NCBI GenBank assembly: GCA_036674765.1
Contig: JARVKI010000027.1
Location: 310,001 to 374,000, forward strand
Direction: 5' to 3'
Length of the DNA: 64,000 nt
Source: Seiridium cupressi
Taxonomy: Eukaryota > Ascomycota > Sordariomycetes > Amphisphaeriales > Sporocadaceae
In this document: piece by piece, positions 1-12,617 of the stretch
Layout: every line of letters begins with the position of its first letter
Numbering within the stretch: position 1 is the first letter of the stretch
Program-made: the position numbers and the translations under genes
Notes under the pieces: generated by a model
Seen by the model: the letters and a program-made list of their open reading frames with translations, nothing else
What the model was told of the DNA's origin: nothing
Databases searched by the model: none

Positions 1-2
1 TT

Positions 3-776
3 ACAAATGGGAGTGAGCCGGCCTTTCGGTTTTCCAACACGACCAAGCCCACACTCGATACCAACACGGGAAACGGTGAGATTGATTACAATGACCCACG
101 GCTCGAACGTTTCCCACACCAAGATCGTCGTTCCATCATCGCCGAATTGCAACGCATCGAGACGAGCACTGAACCAGACCGGTCTTTGCCCGAAGGGATA
201 CCGCCCCCCTCCCCCATTGTATCCCCAACCTGGTCGTCTTCTCCCGCTATACTCGAGCCTGAGCCCTCGCCACGCAGATCCAATGCGCCTAGGGCATCAC
301 TTGGATCGTTCCACTCCGAGCGCTCCCATGTTTCCCTTGCCTCAATTGACGAGACCGTTGAAGAGGAGGCTGAAGGCAGTCGGGCCAATGGTCAAGACCA
401 TACCAACGTTCCGCTACCCGGCACCTACGATGCTGCCGACTATAAGGCAGTCGGTGGGTCTCGGGGATCCGCCGCTCCAGTGGTACCTCAAATCGAGCCA
501 ACACCCCCAATCGTGAGACTCGAAGCCCCTTCAGATGATGAAGATGAAGGCGTCTCACTAAGTACTGGAAACAGCATCAAAACCCCCGAGTCTAATCAAT
601 TACGCAAGCGAGGAACCAAGACTTTCATTCAACGAACCCCGTCATCAACAGCCACAGACTCGTTCCATGAAATCAGCAAACCAGATGATTGGTTCCGGTC
701 GCTTTTCAGGGCTTTATTCGCCTCAATTGGGCATATCTTCTCCAACATATTGTTTGGCAACAGACGCAAGGCGTAA
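3..776 (+). CDS. C-terminal part of an unrecognised protein (5' end outside the window)
   Basis: A reading frame is open from the window edge to a TAA at 774-776, about 257 residues, so only the C-terminal part of the protein is visible. It is rich in Ser, Pro and acidic residues and looks largely disordered (SPRRS, SEDD-like patches, a short DDEDEG run). The last 30 residues differ: a Trp/Phe/Leu/Ile-rich stretch (WFRSLFRALFASIGHIF, then SNILFG) ends in the basic tail NRRKA. That pattern would fit an amphipathic or tail-anchor helix holding a cytosolic protein on a membrane. The family is not recognised. The codon pattern and the abrupt end of the frame support real coding; the function is unknown. 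Confidence 0.6.
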   Translation, partial: TNGSEPAFRFSNTTKPTLDTNTGNGEIDYNDPRLERFPHQDRRSIIAELQRIETSTEPDRSLPEGIPPPSPIVSPTWSSSPAILEPEPSPRRSNAPRASLGSFHSERSHVSLASIDETVEEEAEGSRANGQDHTNVPLPGTYDAADYKAVGGSRGSAAPVVPQIEPTPPIVRLEAPSDDEDEGVSLSTGNSIKTPESNQLRKRGTKTFIQRTPSSTATDSFHEISKPDDWFRSLFRALFASIGHIFSNILFGNRRKA

Positions 777-2426
777 GACCTACACCCCTCTACTTACTAT
801 CATATTTCTCGCTCGTGTTCAAAAACCATGAAAGAATCCTCTTGGTTGACCTGCATTCCCAGTTTGTTCACTCTCGGCACCACAGTTTTATGCGTTGGCG
901 TGTTTTGGAAGACGATTGCCGCTAGTCGGCCCTAGTAGATCGTGCTTTCCACGCCTGAGGCAGATGAGATATGATACGAGGATCGTCTAGGACACGAATC
1001 ATCTGAGATTGACACTGTTGTTGCATAGCATTATGGAGGATAGCGCGGTTGGTGGATGGAGACAGATGAAATTATGAGTATTCAAGAATGAACAGGTATC
1101 CATCCAAAATTAGGAAGTCATTCAAGTGAACATGATGATATGAGCCACCCTTCGAATTTGTTGTACACCTGTCGGCCTTCCTTATTAGCTGACATGCTTG
1201 GTCTTCATCTCTTTGACATAGAAATTCTACTTTGGCATGTGGCCAAGTTGGAGTGAGCACGTTGCGTCACATTCGTCTCATGTCTCAATAAAAGAGAAGA
1301 AGAAAAAGAGGGGGGTGGAGGGCGGGGTGCGGGGGCCGGGGAATAATAAATGACGTTTCTTTTTCTTCCAGCACTGCCACTGCGGTCTGGATGGGTTTTT
1401 GGCTTTCTCACAACCATGGAGTCAAGGCCTATGGGCTTGAAAACACGCTCTTCATCACTAGAACTTGTTCATTGATGACTAACTTGCGTGCCGAGCTGAC
1501 TCGATGGCCGCAAGGCATTCTCGAAAGGTGCAACATGCTCAATTCTCTGGCATCAGAGCGAGCTGCTCCTCTGCGTGGAGGTAGGCCCTGATGGAAATTC
1601 TCCTGCATCAAGGCACCACAACAGAGCTTTCAGGCGGTAACAACCATGACACATCGCCTTTAAGTCAAGCTCATTGACTAAAAATAATCGCAATTATTTG
1701 AGTTTAACTCAGCTGTGAACATTAAAGCTCGTCTTAACACAGCTGAGAATTTTCTTATGCAAGGGACTCAACGTCATGCGCCGGTTCTTTCGCAGGCCTC
1801 CCATGGCGGCAATGTGTTTGTTGTCAATCTGTGTCCCAAACCAATTTTTTCTTTCTTAATTTTTTTTATCTATAGTTGTTGTCTTCATTGGGTCCTTGTT
1901 CTGTTGCTAGCTTGGCCGCCGCTCTTATAGCTATCTGATGATTTGTAGATGTTCGGCCTTTACGGGTTACCTATACGGCGATCGAGGATTACATTTGTGG
2001 TATGTTTAAGTGCTCTTGGTACAAGGATAAAATCAGACACTGAATATAAAGAGCAAAATTCTATGAAGGTACATATTTCTCTGATTTAATCAGCATAAGG
2101 ATATGAGTCATATGAGTGTTCAGGAATTTAGAGATCTACTGTTTTTGTTGCGGAGATAGAGAAGTAAGAGATAGAGAAGTAAGAGGTAGAAAGCATGGGC
2201 GACCCACTCATTCCCACTCCAGTCTAGAGATCACTGCTCTGATCAAGTGATTATAGAAACCTCTAGGCTCGAGCAAGACTGAGGAAGCACTATCGCTGGA
2301 ATTCCCTCTCTGAGACTAGACAAAATATATTGCGCTGCGCAGGTTCCGGAAGCCCTAGCCCATGCATAAAAGGGTTCCTATAACTCCATCGAGTCCAAGT
2401 TATTCTTTATTTTATTTTTTATTTTT
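777..2426. other. Intergenic stretch without a supported gene
   Basis: No reading frame here has splice-supported continuity. A pyrimidine/purine-skewed patch lies near 1290-1375. A 14-15 bp unit (AGATAGAGAAGTAAG) is repeated in tandem around 2154-2185. Positions 1976-2030 match 32638-32692 (see the repeat entries). The short frames around 1390-1610 and 1715-1930 look like chance. Confidence 0.5.
1976..2030 (+). repeat. Dispersed repeat, copy 1
   Basis: This segment aligns without gaps to 32638-32692, with 45 of 55 positions identical by my hand alignment. Six of the ten differences are transitions. Copy 2 sits directly after the stop codon of the 31408-32629 gene, so this copy may mark the eroded 3' end of a former paralogue of that gene. 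Confidence 0.6.
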
Positions 2427-3393
2427 ATGATGAGATACCAAAAATTAGAGAGTATACCTTTCCTACTAGAGCATGAGTCCCACGCACAACTAAACGACAT
2501 CAACACTATGGCACGCACCTGGTCCCAACCGTCATTAGATGACCTTGTTGATGAGATCGCCGCCAACGGCCTGCAGTACCCATCGGAAAGGTACCCCTTG
2601 GGTCGAGTAAAATGCTGGAAAGACGTGACAGACGGGATGAAGGCTCGCGGCCATTGGTACGGACGCACGTCATTTGGGTAGGTTAAAGTATGAGATGACT
2701 CTGAATATTGTGGCGCTGTGCTAATATTTTCACAGCGCACAATGGAGCCGCTACTGGTCCCAAGTCTTGTTGCCGAGACTGAAGAAAGAACCCAAACCAC
2801 CAGACCGTTCCAATGAGGACCATCTCCTTCTCTTGGCTGGCCGGCCTCTTGGTGCTTTGAGTCGTGCCAAAGCTCCGGCGCCGGACCCACGCCATTGTCA
2901 GGCTCAACCCCAGTTATCACCTGCCGCCAAAACTGCTCTAGCTTCGGTCAGACATCCAAACGGGTATGTGCCTGCTGTTAAACCTTGCCTTGAACCTGGT
3001 CATGTTCCTGCGTTGAATCCTTACTGGCTGCCTATCAGCCAAGGTGAGTGATTTAGAGTCAAAAATATTGAACTTTATATCTAACATATATACACAGCAC
3101 CTGGTCCTGTTTCGGGTGTTGTCTCCTTCCTCCCCAACATCACTGAATATGACATTCGGTCAATGATGCAGGCAGCACAGGATTCCACTTGGCTTCAGCC
3201 TGATGCAAGAAAGCATCGGGTTGCGTTTTGGGCGGCCTGTACTGCAGGAAGTATCCTGGCACAACGGGATAACCATGGAGAAGATCTTCTTCTCGCAGCC
3301 CAGCAGCGACTAGCCGACTTGTTCGGCCGGTTGGATGAGTATCAAGCAGGCAGTTTGAGGCATGCTAATGAAGATTCATTGGTTTGGAATTAG
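2427..3393 (+). CDS. Hypothetical protein, three exons
   Basis: Three exons join in frame: 2427-2677, 2736-3043 and 3098-3393 (284 residues plus stop). Intron 1 (58 nt) starts GTAGGT, has a GCTAAT branch site and ends CACAG; intron 2 (54 nt) starts GTGAGT, has CTAAC and ends CACAG. Both keep the frame exactly, which is strong support. The first Met is at 2427, but a Met at 2508 (start MARTWSQPSLDD) may be the real start because the preceding residues look poorly conserved in character. The middle is Pro/Ala-rich and the C-terminal third is helical with many Ala/Gln/Leu (LLLAAQQRLADLF). There is no signal peptide or membrane segment. The family is not recognised. Confidence 0.72.
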
Positions 3394-6300
3394 TAGACAG
3401 ACAATTATACTTGTCATACCTTTTATATACCCTTTGATTTGGACAGTTTTATAACTATTTATATAACGGAAAGCGTGTTATGCCATTGGCTCAATGCCGA
3501 AGCGCTCGGGCTTAATCTGATTGTATGGCTCCTCTGGAAAGTAGGTTCAGACATTCTTGCGACAGTTTCTAGAGGGTTGGAAGTTCTCTGCCTTCTGTGA
3601 CTTGATATCTAGCTCCCTCTTGCATTGATAGTTTTTCAAAGTAGGGGTAAGCGCAAGACTTGGAGAATTGAAAACACTGACAATGTGCTACCCACACTTT
3701 GCAGAACCATTGTTTACAATGTACTTCCGATAATAGCGACCCGACGAAGCCAGCTATCAAGTCAACCAAATCGATCCAATAGTAGGAAACTGTACGATAA
3801 GTAGAGATATCTGCTTGATTTACGCATTCGGGGAATGTAATGATTGTCAATCGTGATTCATAATTCTATTTAAAGGTTCTGATAACTTAAACTAAACCTC
3901 TCCGTTACTGCATCTCCTAATTTATGACCCGGTCACCAATTTACACGTTGTCTTGCCAGAGAATTCTATCTGATGCCAACCGTATCTTGTTAAAGCGACG
4001 TCGAGGGCAAAGACTTGAGTAGGCCATGGTGTTTACCAATACAGACGACCAGCCCAGCACTGACAGAGGTGTCCATTACATGGGTGTCATGGAAAGTACT
4101 ACGTTTACTGGCGAGAAATGTTACGAGATGGGATTTGTTAAATGCCCAAAGCGAACATCGGGCACCAGAACGTAATACAAAACAAGAATATAATGTCCAA
4201 GGTCTGATGCTAATCATCCAAACAGCAAACAGCGAGCACCATGTTTATACTAGTGATGATCAAGACCAAACAATAGATGGATACGACACCGATGGCCACT
4301 CCAGTCAGAAATAGTTTACCGCAAAGCGACATTGCAGTCCATCACGGGCTCAAAGCAGACTACGACAACCAGAACATGGTAGACGAGCACCCTCGAGCTT
4401 GGAGTCACGGACTTTCAACGCATGGAGGACGCTGCAGCGGAGATAGTTACTATATCGCTTTTACTCCGATTTCCAACGCTTCGACGCTCGTTCCTGCCCC
4501 TACCTACCCCGCGACCAGTTTCTTTGAGCATGCGTTCAGGAACATTCGCACAGAAGCATGAGTGCTCAGCAGAGACTAGAAGCTCTGGCGCAGATGAGGG
4601 TTGAGCTGTTGGCTCTTAGAGAAGTTCAGGAGGATCTTCCAACTGCAGCCTGGTGAATAGGGGGAAGTACTGAGATGCTTGGTCTTCAAGACAGCCCTCT
4701 CATCAGATGGGAGCAAGATAACAAGCCTTATGCCCCCAGGTACCTCTGAAGTGGTCACCTCAGACTGATATGCACAATACTTGGGGAAGGGGAAATCTTG
4801 AAGACCTCTATATGAGATGTTCCACCAGGCCCTCTACGGCAGTGGCGTAGCAATATCTCTGGGGAGCTGGGTTCAGCTGGATCCACGTTTCAACGTAGCA
4901 TAGAACAACTCGTGATGAGAGAAATTCATTGGTCATTATTAGTATCCTCTACTATTAGTCAGTCAGTAAAATGTGTATAGTTGACAAAATCTTCTAAATG
5001 TGCTTACGCTTCGAGTCTGGGCTGCCTTATTTTGTTTCGTACTGCTCCTTCTAGGCTTTCCAGCTGCGTGAACTCCATTGACTGTCTCATCATAGTCCAG
5101 GGCCATTGACTTGCCTTGACAGAGTCTGCGTCAAGATGGAATAGGGCGCCGGAGCTAATACATGAGGAGCAGCTACAACCCTGCACTCGTGACTTGTATA
5201 ATTTGAAAACGGGCTGTCTCCGAATGGTGTGGATAGTTTTTTGAAACTTCATGTTGAAGTTCCTGCTGAGTGGGATGAAGATATCCGGTGAAGGTGTAGA
5301 CTCTGGTGCTACGTGTGTCGTGAGGGTGTGACCAGATCAACGGTTTTCTCGACGACGGGCTCCTCAGAGATAGATTCCTCAGTATTGGACTCTTCGATAA
5401 TAGCCTTAATAGGAGTCACTATTATATCGCTACTAGAGGATTGGTAAAAGATTCGAGAACATCAAGCAAAGGGCTTTGATCGGAAGAGGGAAACTTGCAG
5501 GAGTCGGGCGGCTTTGATGCTGTCATCGAAGGCCTGAGTAAACCGAGGAGTAAGACTAGAAAGTTGTGACGAATCATGTTTCGTTCAGAACGGAAGGGCT
5601 GAATATAGGGGTAATTTATTGATAGAAAGAGCAGACGAAGAGGGAGAAATCTTTCAGAGCTCGCTAGCCATTTTGTATGGGTATTGGCTGTACGGGCCTC
5701 CGACCGCGTTGCTCCACCATAACCTCTCTGTCCCTCAACGTACAGGCCACCTAATTCACGGATCGTCTTGTGGCAGAATTTACCCGGCAGATGCTCGAGC
5801 TAAGCCTTTGCCATAACTGTTGTGAGTCATAGATCAAAGAGGCAGAATACCCAAGCTCTGCTGGGTTTTCAATCGATTTGCTAGGCACCATTATTTAAAA
5901 TCTTTGCCAAACTTTATGTCTAGATATATAAAGTCTTTCAATAGACTTCTCGTTGCTGCCGTCTTCTGGGATTTGGGCGGACTGGTTTCCAGAGACGCTC
6001 TGTAACCCCGGGTGTTGGGTGGGCCATATTATAGACTGGCGCTTATGCCGATGCGCGTTCATCACCTGATTGATGTCATCAGAAATGATCGGGAAGACAT
6101 AAAAGCGCTTGGTTCACTTACGGTGGCAAGTTCCAAGGGAATAGTAGCTTGGCATTGCACCGTGGTTGCAGCGACAGTCTAGTTGCTATCTGTTCTAAGT
6201 GGAAATCTGACACTTCTTATATGCAAGGTTACTCGTGTTTTGGATTTCGGTGATCAAAGCGTCGACTGCAGCGGTGTTCTCACAGATATGGTAAATAATG

Positions 6301-7324
6301 TACGGTGTGGTCCTAACGAGAGGAATTGTTACGAACGCTAGCGCGCGAAAGAAAATATAGTTCTCGGCATCGGGAAGAATCTTGGGTCTAGAATATTCAA
6401 AGATTATATCTAGATACGAGAAATGAGAACGATTTCTTTAGATGGATGCAAGCATGAAGAGTAAGAGTAAGAGTAGTGTTGTAGAGGTGTACTGTGGTTG
6501 TTATTGCCTGGTGGGATCCTAACGCGGTCTGTAACGGTATGAACATTACTTGTTGTTGCGCTGAGGAAGTAATCTTCCTCCACGCTCTCTATTCTTTTGT
6601 GTAGATTAATGCGTGACAACATGCTTTGGGACGAGATCGTACTTGATTTTATTATTGAGTTGAAAGAGGAAACTTTTCGTCGTGTATCTAAAGAGACTTT
6701 TGAGATCCAGATCATACTTCTAGGTGGTATGTCAACCTTGGCACCGGCATCGGCCCGGAAGCTTGGGGTAATTATCGCAATCCTAGAGCTAGCCCCTCCA
6801 AAGACTTCAATGTGGCAACTGTCTTTATATAAATATATAATGTAAAGGCGGATTGCACAGAATTTAGCTTTGCTGTGACGAAATTACCTTTTGTTTGGCT
6901 GTTGGAAGGTATGTACAGTCCACAGATGTTTTACAGTTTGTCATAGCACGCACACGTTGCTGCTTGCTAATTATGACATCAACATGTGAGTTGTTTTCGT
7001 CTGCCTGATGCTCTTGAGGTTGCTGTGATTGCTGTTTGCATCAAACGAAACGCTGTAGATCGAAAAAGGATACGAAATACCGTAGATTCCAGTATATCAC
7101 AGGACTAACCTTGGTTGACACTGTGTTATCAGAAAACTGGTAGTGTTATGGGCAATTTTGAGTGATTCTACTGATGGTCAGTGTTTCCTCTGTGAACGAG
7201 TTGTTATCCACAAATTTATCAAAATGACTGTTGACTCGTTTCATGTGTTTGTCAAATTGACAACTACCAACATATCAATTTGTTCTCTGTGAATGCGAAA
7301 CAAGGCCTCTATTCTCTTCTTCCC
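3394..7324. other. Gene-poor, degenerate region
   Basis: About 3.9 kb has no gene I can support. Coding-like scraps exist: a 49-codon plus-strand frame starting at 4026 (MVFTNTDDQPSTDRG...), plus-strand pieces at 4230-4660, and minus-strand pieces at 5000-5560, all in different frames and without clear splice signals. AT-rich tracts and an LTR-like fragment near 6551-6594 suggest old transposon debris. The rest (5600-6400 and 6850-7320) holds nothing I recognise. Confidence 0.5.
5000..6600 (-). mobile_element. Possible degenerate LTR-retroelement relic
   Basis: On the minus strand a 43-codon acidic Ser/Glu/Val-rich piece (5437 down to a stop at 5309) and further broken pieces down to 5004 resemble the linker of a copia-type polyprotein in composition only. 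At 6551-6594 a segment (TGTTGTTGCGCTGAGGAAGT...) resembles 52957-53010 and has the feel of an LTR end. I see no intact gag, integrase or reverse-transcriptase motif, no paired LTRs and no target-site duplication, so this is a weak call. Confidence 0.22.
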
Positions 7325-10300
7325 CTAGTCTAGCTCCTTGCCAATCTGATCGAACTCGTGCTTCCACTCAGCCACCTTGTCAACCTTCTGGAACGGATCG
7401 AAGTTCATACCCTCACTGTCTACATAGACACTCTGGCCAAGTTCAATCGTCCCCTTGCCCAGCTCCTTGCCCAACTTGAAGCATGCGAAGCCCACATCCT
7501 CTTCGTCGCGGTTCCCATCCTCATATAGCTTGACGTTGAACTTGGCACCGGGACGGAAGAAGAAACCAGAGCCGCGCATCCTACCACTGCGCGTCTCGGA
7601 TGTGATGACTGTAGCCTCCTTCTGCTGTGCGTGTCGTTCGCCGTTCTGGGCCGGTGATTTGGCATGCGAGTGCGTGATGACGGCCCCGTTCTTGCTGACA
7701 ATTTCGCTGTTGGGTGGGAATGGCTGCATAGTCTCCTCGTAGACATCGTCTAGGACCAGAATAAGTGGCTTGGACCAGAACCCTTGGTCTGTTCCTCCCT
7801 CAAGTTTGAGTGAACAGCGACCGGCGGAAAGCTGAGTGTTCGGGGCACGGACGATGACGTGGTCGATGTTGGCTTCCTTTGCTGTGGATAGCCTTGTATG
7901 AGTGCACTGTGTTTTGTATAGATACAGGGAAATTCTCACCATTTCCGTAGAGGTAGAAGGGCATGAACTTCTTGGGATACGAGGGTAGACGCCATCTGGA
8001 GTTCAGTGGTCGGCTGACAACGGTCGAGGTTACTGTGACCTTGATGTTCTTGAGGATTACACCACTACGTGCATACGCATTAGAACGGTGCTAAGGTCAG
8101 AAGACGAGAGAAAGACTGGGAAGCTTACGACAGTTTGGTTGTGATTTGAGCAGTGAAAGTGCCGTTGTCTTTGAGAATGTCCCGAGGCATAGTCTTGTAT
8201 TGAGTGACCAAAATCATCGGCTCGGTAGGGTTTGCAGTCTTCATATTGACGTACTTCTGTCGAGACTTATTGTCAAAGTCCACAGAGATAATGAGTTGTT
8301 GACGGTGATTTGCCACATGAAACATAGGCAAGTGGATAAGGTAGATCTGACCGCTGCCTTGGATGAGGAAGCTGTGAAGATCTTCGTTCACTTCGTTGCG
8401 CTTTCGGACAATCTAGAGAGCGAGTTGATTAGTAATTGAGACAAAAGGTCTGGGTAATCGGGACTGAAATTGCATACTATGGTCTCCTCTTGGACCGTCT
8501 TGTAGAAGATCTCGGCCAACCGGTTGATGAAGTTGCCATCGGTTGGGAAAGGAGACATGACAACGTTTCGCAGGACCATTAGATCTTGGGTACTATCCTC
8601 CAAGCCAAGCCTCTTCATGAAGTGCTTCTTGCAGTTTCCGTAGAGCTCATCCGAAAACTCTGTGGATGTCAAGTAGAGCGGGATCTTGGTCGGATCGTCG
8701 TCGGGGCTGTCAACAGACAGGGCCTCAATGACACGCTTCATCAGATAGTTGGCTTCTTCAATGTCTTCGTTCAGCCGGCCATCTGAGTACCGGAAGTTGA
8801 TGGCAAACGCGTTGATATTGAGATCGGAACCAAGATCACGCATGAGTTTCATGGCCTTCTGATCATCTGGTCGGAACTGATCTTCCTCAACAATCTTGGA
8901 GTTGCTCTTCTTGAGGATCTCATTTCGAATACGTGCTTTCTCCGCTTCGACTCTCTCTGGAGTTGAGCCTTTGGCCCGCTCGGCAGGCAGCTCATTGAAG
9001 GGCACGCAAATGAAGGGGCTAGTCGAGTTTGTCATGGCAGCCCATTCGGCCGAAAGCTAGCACAAATGAAGGGTCAATCTTGCCGAGTTGATTCTTGACG
9101 GGCTGGTTGTCACTCACACGTGTACATGTCCATGTTACTTCCGATAGCAGAGCACCATACCCCTGTGGAAACAAAAGTTAGTACCTATGGGTACAAGAAC
9201 AACATTTCCGAGAAAGACGGGCGACAACCTACTTGTTGGTTCAACCCAATTGTCTTGTTTGAGAGCCAGGCAGACACAGCCGCTGCACCAGGCTTGCTGT
9301 TCGAAATTTGAGTACAATGGTATCGCTGCTGGTCCGGAAGAGCACCTACCTTCCCTCTACTCCATAAATACCGATGCTAGTCACAGAGCCACGGGACAGA
9401 TACGGACTCGTCCAAGTCACCAGGTATCTCATTCGCCCATCTCTGTAGCAGAGGGCACCCGCAGGATATGGGATGTAACCGGCTTTGTGGGGATCGACCG
9501 TGACAGAGTCAGCAAATCGAATCGCAAAGAGGTCTTCTTGGGTCTCCGCTCTGAGGCTTGCATCGGGCACAAAGCCATCAGCATCCCCCATCTCGGTTGG
9601 AAGATTGACTATATCACCGGGGCGATAATCTTTCGGCAGCATACTGCAGAAGTATCCGCCCCAGGCAGCGTCAGCGTGGACCAGGAAGGAGAGTCCCTTG
9701 GCTTGGAACTGCTTCCGTAAAGCCAAAATAGAACTCAGCGGATCGACAGCACCCTCTAGAGCATGAATTTCGTAAGCAGAGACCATGAGGGAAAGAAACT
9801 AGCGCTGAGCATTACCTTCTGTCGAGCCAATGATCGCCACAACTGCTAGAACTGGGTGTTTCTTCTGCAGATTCTCTTCCAGCTTCTTCTCCAGTCCTTC
9901 CAAGTCTACCCGCGCAGCGTTGTCAACAGGTATACCGACGACATTATCGGAGCCGATTCCGGCCACAGCTGATTACAAGCGTTAATTCCACTAATCTCAC
10001 TGATAGGGGTGTAAGTTTACGAACCTGCGCCTTTCGGCCAACTATAATGTCTAGTTGTCGCTAGCATGTACTGTGCTGGCTTTCCCCGAGTGTATTGGTA
10101 CTCAAGGGAATCTTTCCCGGTGGACTGTATCGAGTATTTCTTCATCACATCGGATAGGTATGTGTTGGAAATGCCTATGGACAATCAATGTCAACTTATG
10201 AAATCATGTTGACACAATTGAAGGCCATTCACCATGTTCTTGGTACAATCGGTCGGGTATATCGAGAATGTCGGCGGGCTTCAAGTTCAACAACTCCCAA

Positions 10301-11319
10301 TCCTCAAGTTCGGAGAACAGTTTCTGGTGCCCATCACAAGTCTCGATATGGAATTTGGAGTTGAGAAAGCTAAGCGGCCCATCTCCTTTCATGGCTTCTC
10401 GCAGAGAAAGCGGATAGTACTTCAAGTTGCGAGCTAGCATAATTATTAGCACATATTCGAGGGCACGGCCCGTATCAGTGATCACCTACCGACCCTTGGA
10501 ATCTAGTTAGTGCAGGAAATGTTGAGATTTCAGGACCGGACCTACCAAATAGACTCGAGGTTGGCGACAGTCCCACCGCAAGTGACATGGCCCCAACCGA
10601 CCGGAGCATCATGGTTGTCCTCATCAATGTTGTAGCCGAAAAGGTCACAGAGCTGCTCGCCCACCTCCATCTCGGCTACAGTAGAGAGGGGACTCGCTTC
10701 GAGCGCTACGTTGTTGGGGTTGTAGATCATGGTCATGAAGTAGCCAAGCAAAGATGCCATGCTCATATCCGTGCACCTGGGGTCTGTTGAGCCGGAGCTT
10801 CAAGATATTTGAGGACTGACTGACATGTGTGCTTCGTAGCGTGGGGACCAGAAGGGGATAGAAGTACGCCCGAGAATGTTGGCTGCCTTCTGGACTGCAT
10901 TGCTCAACTTCTTCATGGACTTCTTGAAGGCGGGACTCTTCTGAACACTCTCATTGATGAATTTCTGGACATAATTAGCATCCTACTTGCTCGCCATATC
11001 AATGCTCACCCACCCCATCCTCAGGAAAGTATCTAGTGCGAGCCAGGCGAAGCTCTTCGAGAATGGTATGGATATTTTTCTCGAAGTAGGGTAAGTTCTC
11101 AGCTTGGGGGCCGATGAAGTAGGAACTGATGACCTGATGGGAGACATCTGCTGCTCGAAAAGATGTCCATGCTGTTGTGTGTGGGGGATTGCCGTGGTAG
11201 ACCGTGTCAGAAGATTCATCTGATACATCAAAGGGCTCTCGTGACTTGACTTCTGGGGGTTCAGGTTTGAGTTTGGACACCAAGTCCCCAGGAAAGAGAG
11301 TTGAAGCTTCAACAGCCAT
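7325..11319 (-). CDS. PLP-dependent (group II-type) decarboxylase, 1081 residues, 14 exons
   Basis: Exons, 5' to 3' on the minus strand: 11319-11014, 10964-10825, 10776-10546, 10494-10490, 10433-10233, 10174-10025, 9968-9816, 9755-9350, 9296-9233, 9162-9118, 9056-8478, 8412-8129, 8064-7940, 7881-7325. They sum to 3246 nt with no internal stop. Family landmarks: GGT near residues 216-218 (phosphate binding), HADAAWGGYF at 422-431 with Asp424 to pair with the PLP ring nitrogen, and SVTVDPHKAGY with the Schiff-base Lys486. The roughly 500-residue C-terminal extension is usual for long fungal members of this family. The enzyme probably removes the carboxyl group of an amino acid (aromatic or glutamate-like); the substrate cannot be read from the sequence. 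No targeting signal is seen, so it is probably cytosolic. A TATA-like element lies about 70 nt upstream of the ATG. There are 13 introns of 48-70 nt, and exon 4 is only 5 nt. It is divergent from the mrh4 gene. Confidence 0.92.
10490..10494 (-). other. 5-nt microexon of the PLP decarboxylase gene
   Basis: The exon reads GGTCG between two complete introns: 10495-10545 (GTAGGT...ACTAAC...CCAAG) and 10434-10489 (GTAGGT...GCTAAT...GCTAG). It completes a Trp codon, supplies Val and gives the first base of Ala, producing ESIWVARNLKYY, the sequence expected in this family. Removing the whole interval as one intron would throw the gene out of frame. Confidence 0.8.
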
Positions 11320-12617
11320 TGTAAGATACGCTTGATGATTGTTGTTCCCTTGATGTTTTTGGCTGGGGAAATGTAGATATTGTATATAAGAAAGCAGCCT
11401 CGAATCGTCTCAAAAATTATAGCTGTGACGCTGTGTTCATATTTATACGTCCACAACAAGTACTTGGTAAATATTTTGGATCACACCACAATATGCTATA
11501 AACCAACCAGAAGTGCAGTACAATGCCATGCCACAACATACTCACCGGTGTAGCTTCGATAGGCTGTATGATCGGACAACCAAGCAGCCTCATCCCTGTA
11601 AAGAGTAGAGCCGGTGGGTAAAGAGGTAGAGTAAAAGATTTACGCAACTAAGCGTACCGTAGTGATGGAAAAGAAAGTTCAGGACTTGTGCCCGACTGTC
11701 TTCCTCCCCTAGCCAATGAGGAACTAGCACTGACATCCAGATGCTGCTCAAAGTTATACGATCAACGCCTGCATTGCTGCATCTGACACCCCAGATTTGT
11801 GGCGTCTACATGGCACAGGTCTAGAAACATAGACATACAAACTATTCATGTAATGAGATCTTTATGGATTGGTGCCCACTTTCACCGCATCAAAGCTGGC
11901 ACACATTAGAGCCAATCTCACATTGAGATTTAGCGCCAGTGATAGAAATGACGATCACACTTGCAGCAGTCCCACGATATCACTACATCAAGAAGCGCGC
12001 TGGAAGAGATGTACTGTTTCTGCCATGTCGACGTCCACAATGTGTCCCGTCTATGGCGCACGGGTGTTACCAGCGGGGCAAATTGCGGGAAGAGCGCAAG
12101 CTGAAAGATGTTTCTCTTCTGATCAGCAACTTTTTGGCGATCAGCAGAAACCCAACATGTATCGAGGCAAAAAAGGTAAGAACACGGAAAACAGCCGCCA
12201 AGGTTGAACGATCCTCAGGCTTTCAATGCAATTCCTCAGCTCGTGGAGACCTGTGAGGTCATTGATGGATACGGCAGAAGCATTGAATTCAATGGAGAAG
12301 CCGGGTGGAACGCCGCGCAATCGGGTTTGCTCGACTGATGGATGGGGTGACAGAATCGTATACTTTGTACGTTGAACCCAAGAGATTCGACGAAGCACGA
12401 TGTGCCTGGAGTCTGGACATGGGCCGTTCAGCTGTGGTGGGGCTCATTCGATATAGGGGCGGCCCCTAACAGCGCGGACCCACTGTGCACTATAAATTAT
12501 GCACTCTGCACTAGCGCATTTTGTACGTCACTTAGCTTTGAACTTTGGAAATTTTCCAAAAGCTCAAATGCTGCACCGCGCAGTCGCACTACTATTGTAG
12601 CTGCCACCACCCACAGA
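11320..12617. other. Divergent promoter region between the decarboxylase and mrh4
   Basis: About 1.3 kb separates the two start codons. A TATATA-like element at about 11385-11393 suits the minus-strand decarboxylase. The mrh4 frame is open upstream of its ATG to 12372, but that part reads as leader sequence (see the rejected item). Nothing else is recognised. Confidence 0.5.

Noticed and set aside
12372..12617. N-terminal extension of the Mrh4 frame
   Set aside because: Its 82 codons have no presequence character, while the Met at 12618 starts a typical mitochondrial presequence.
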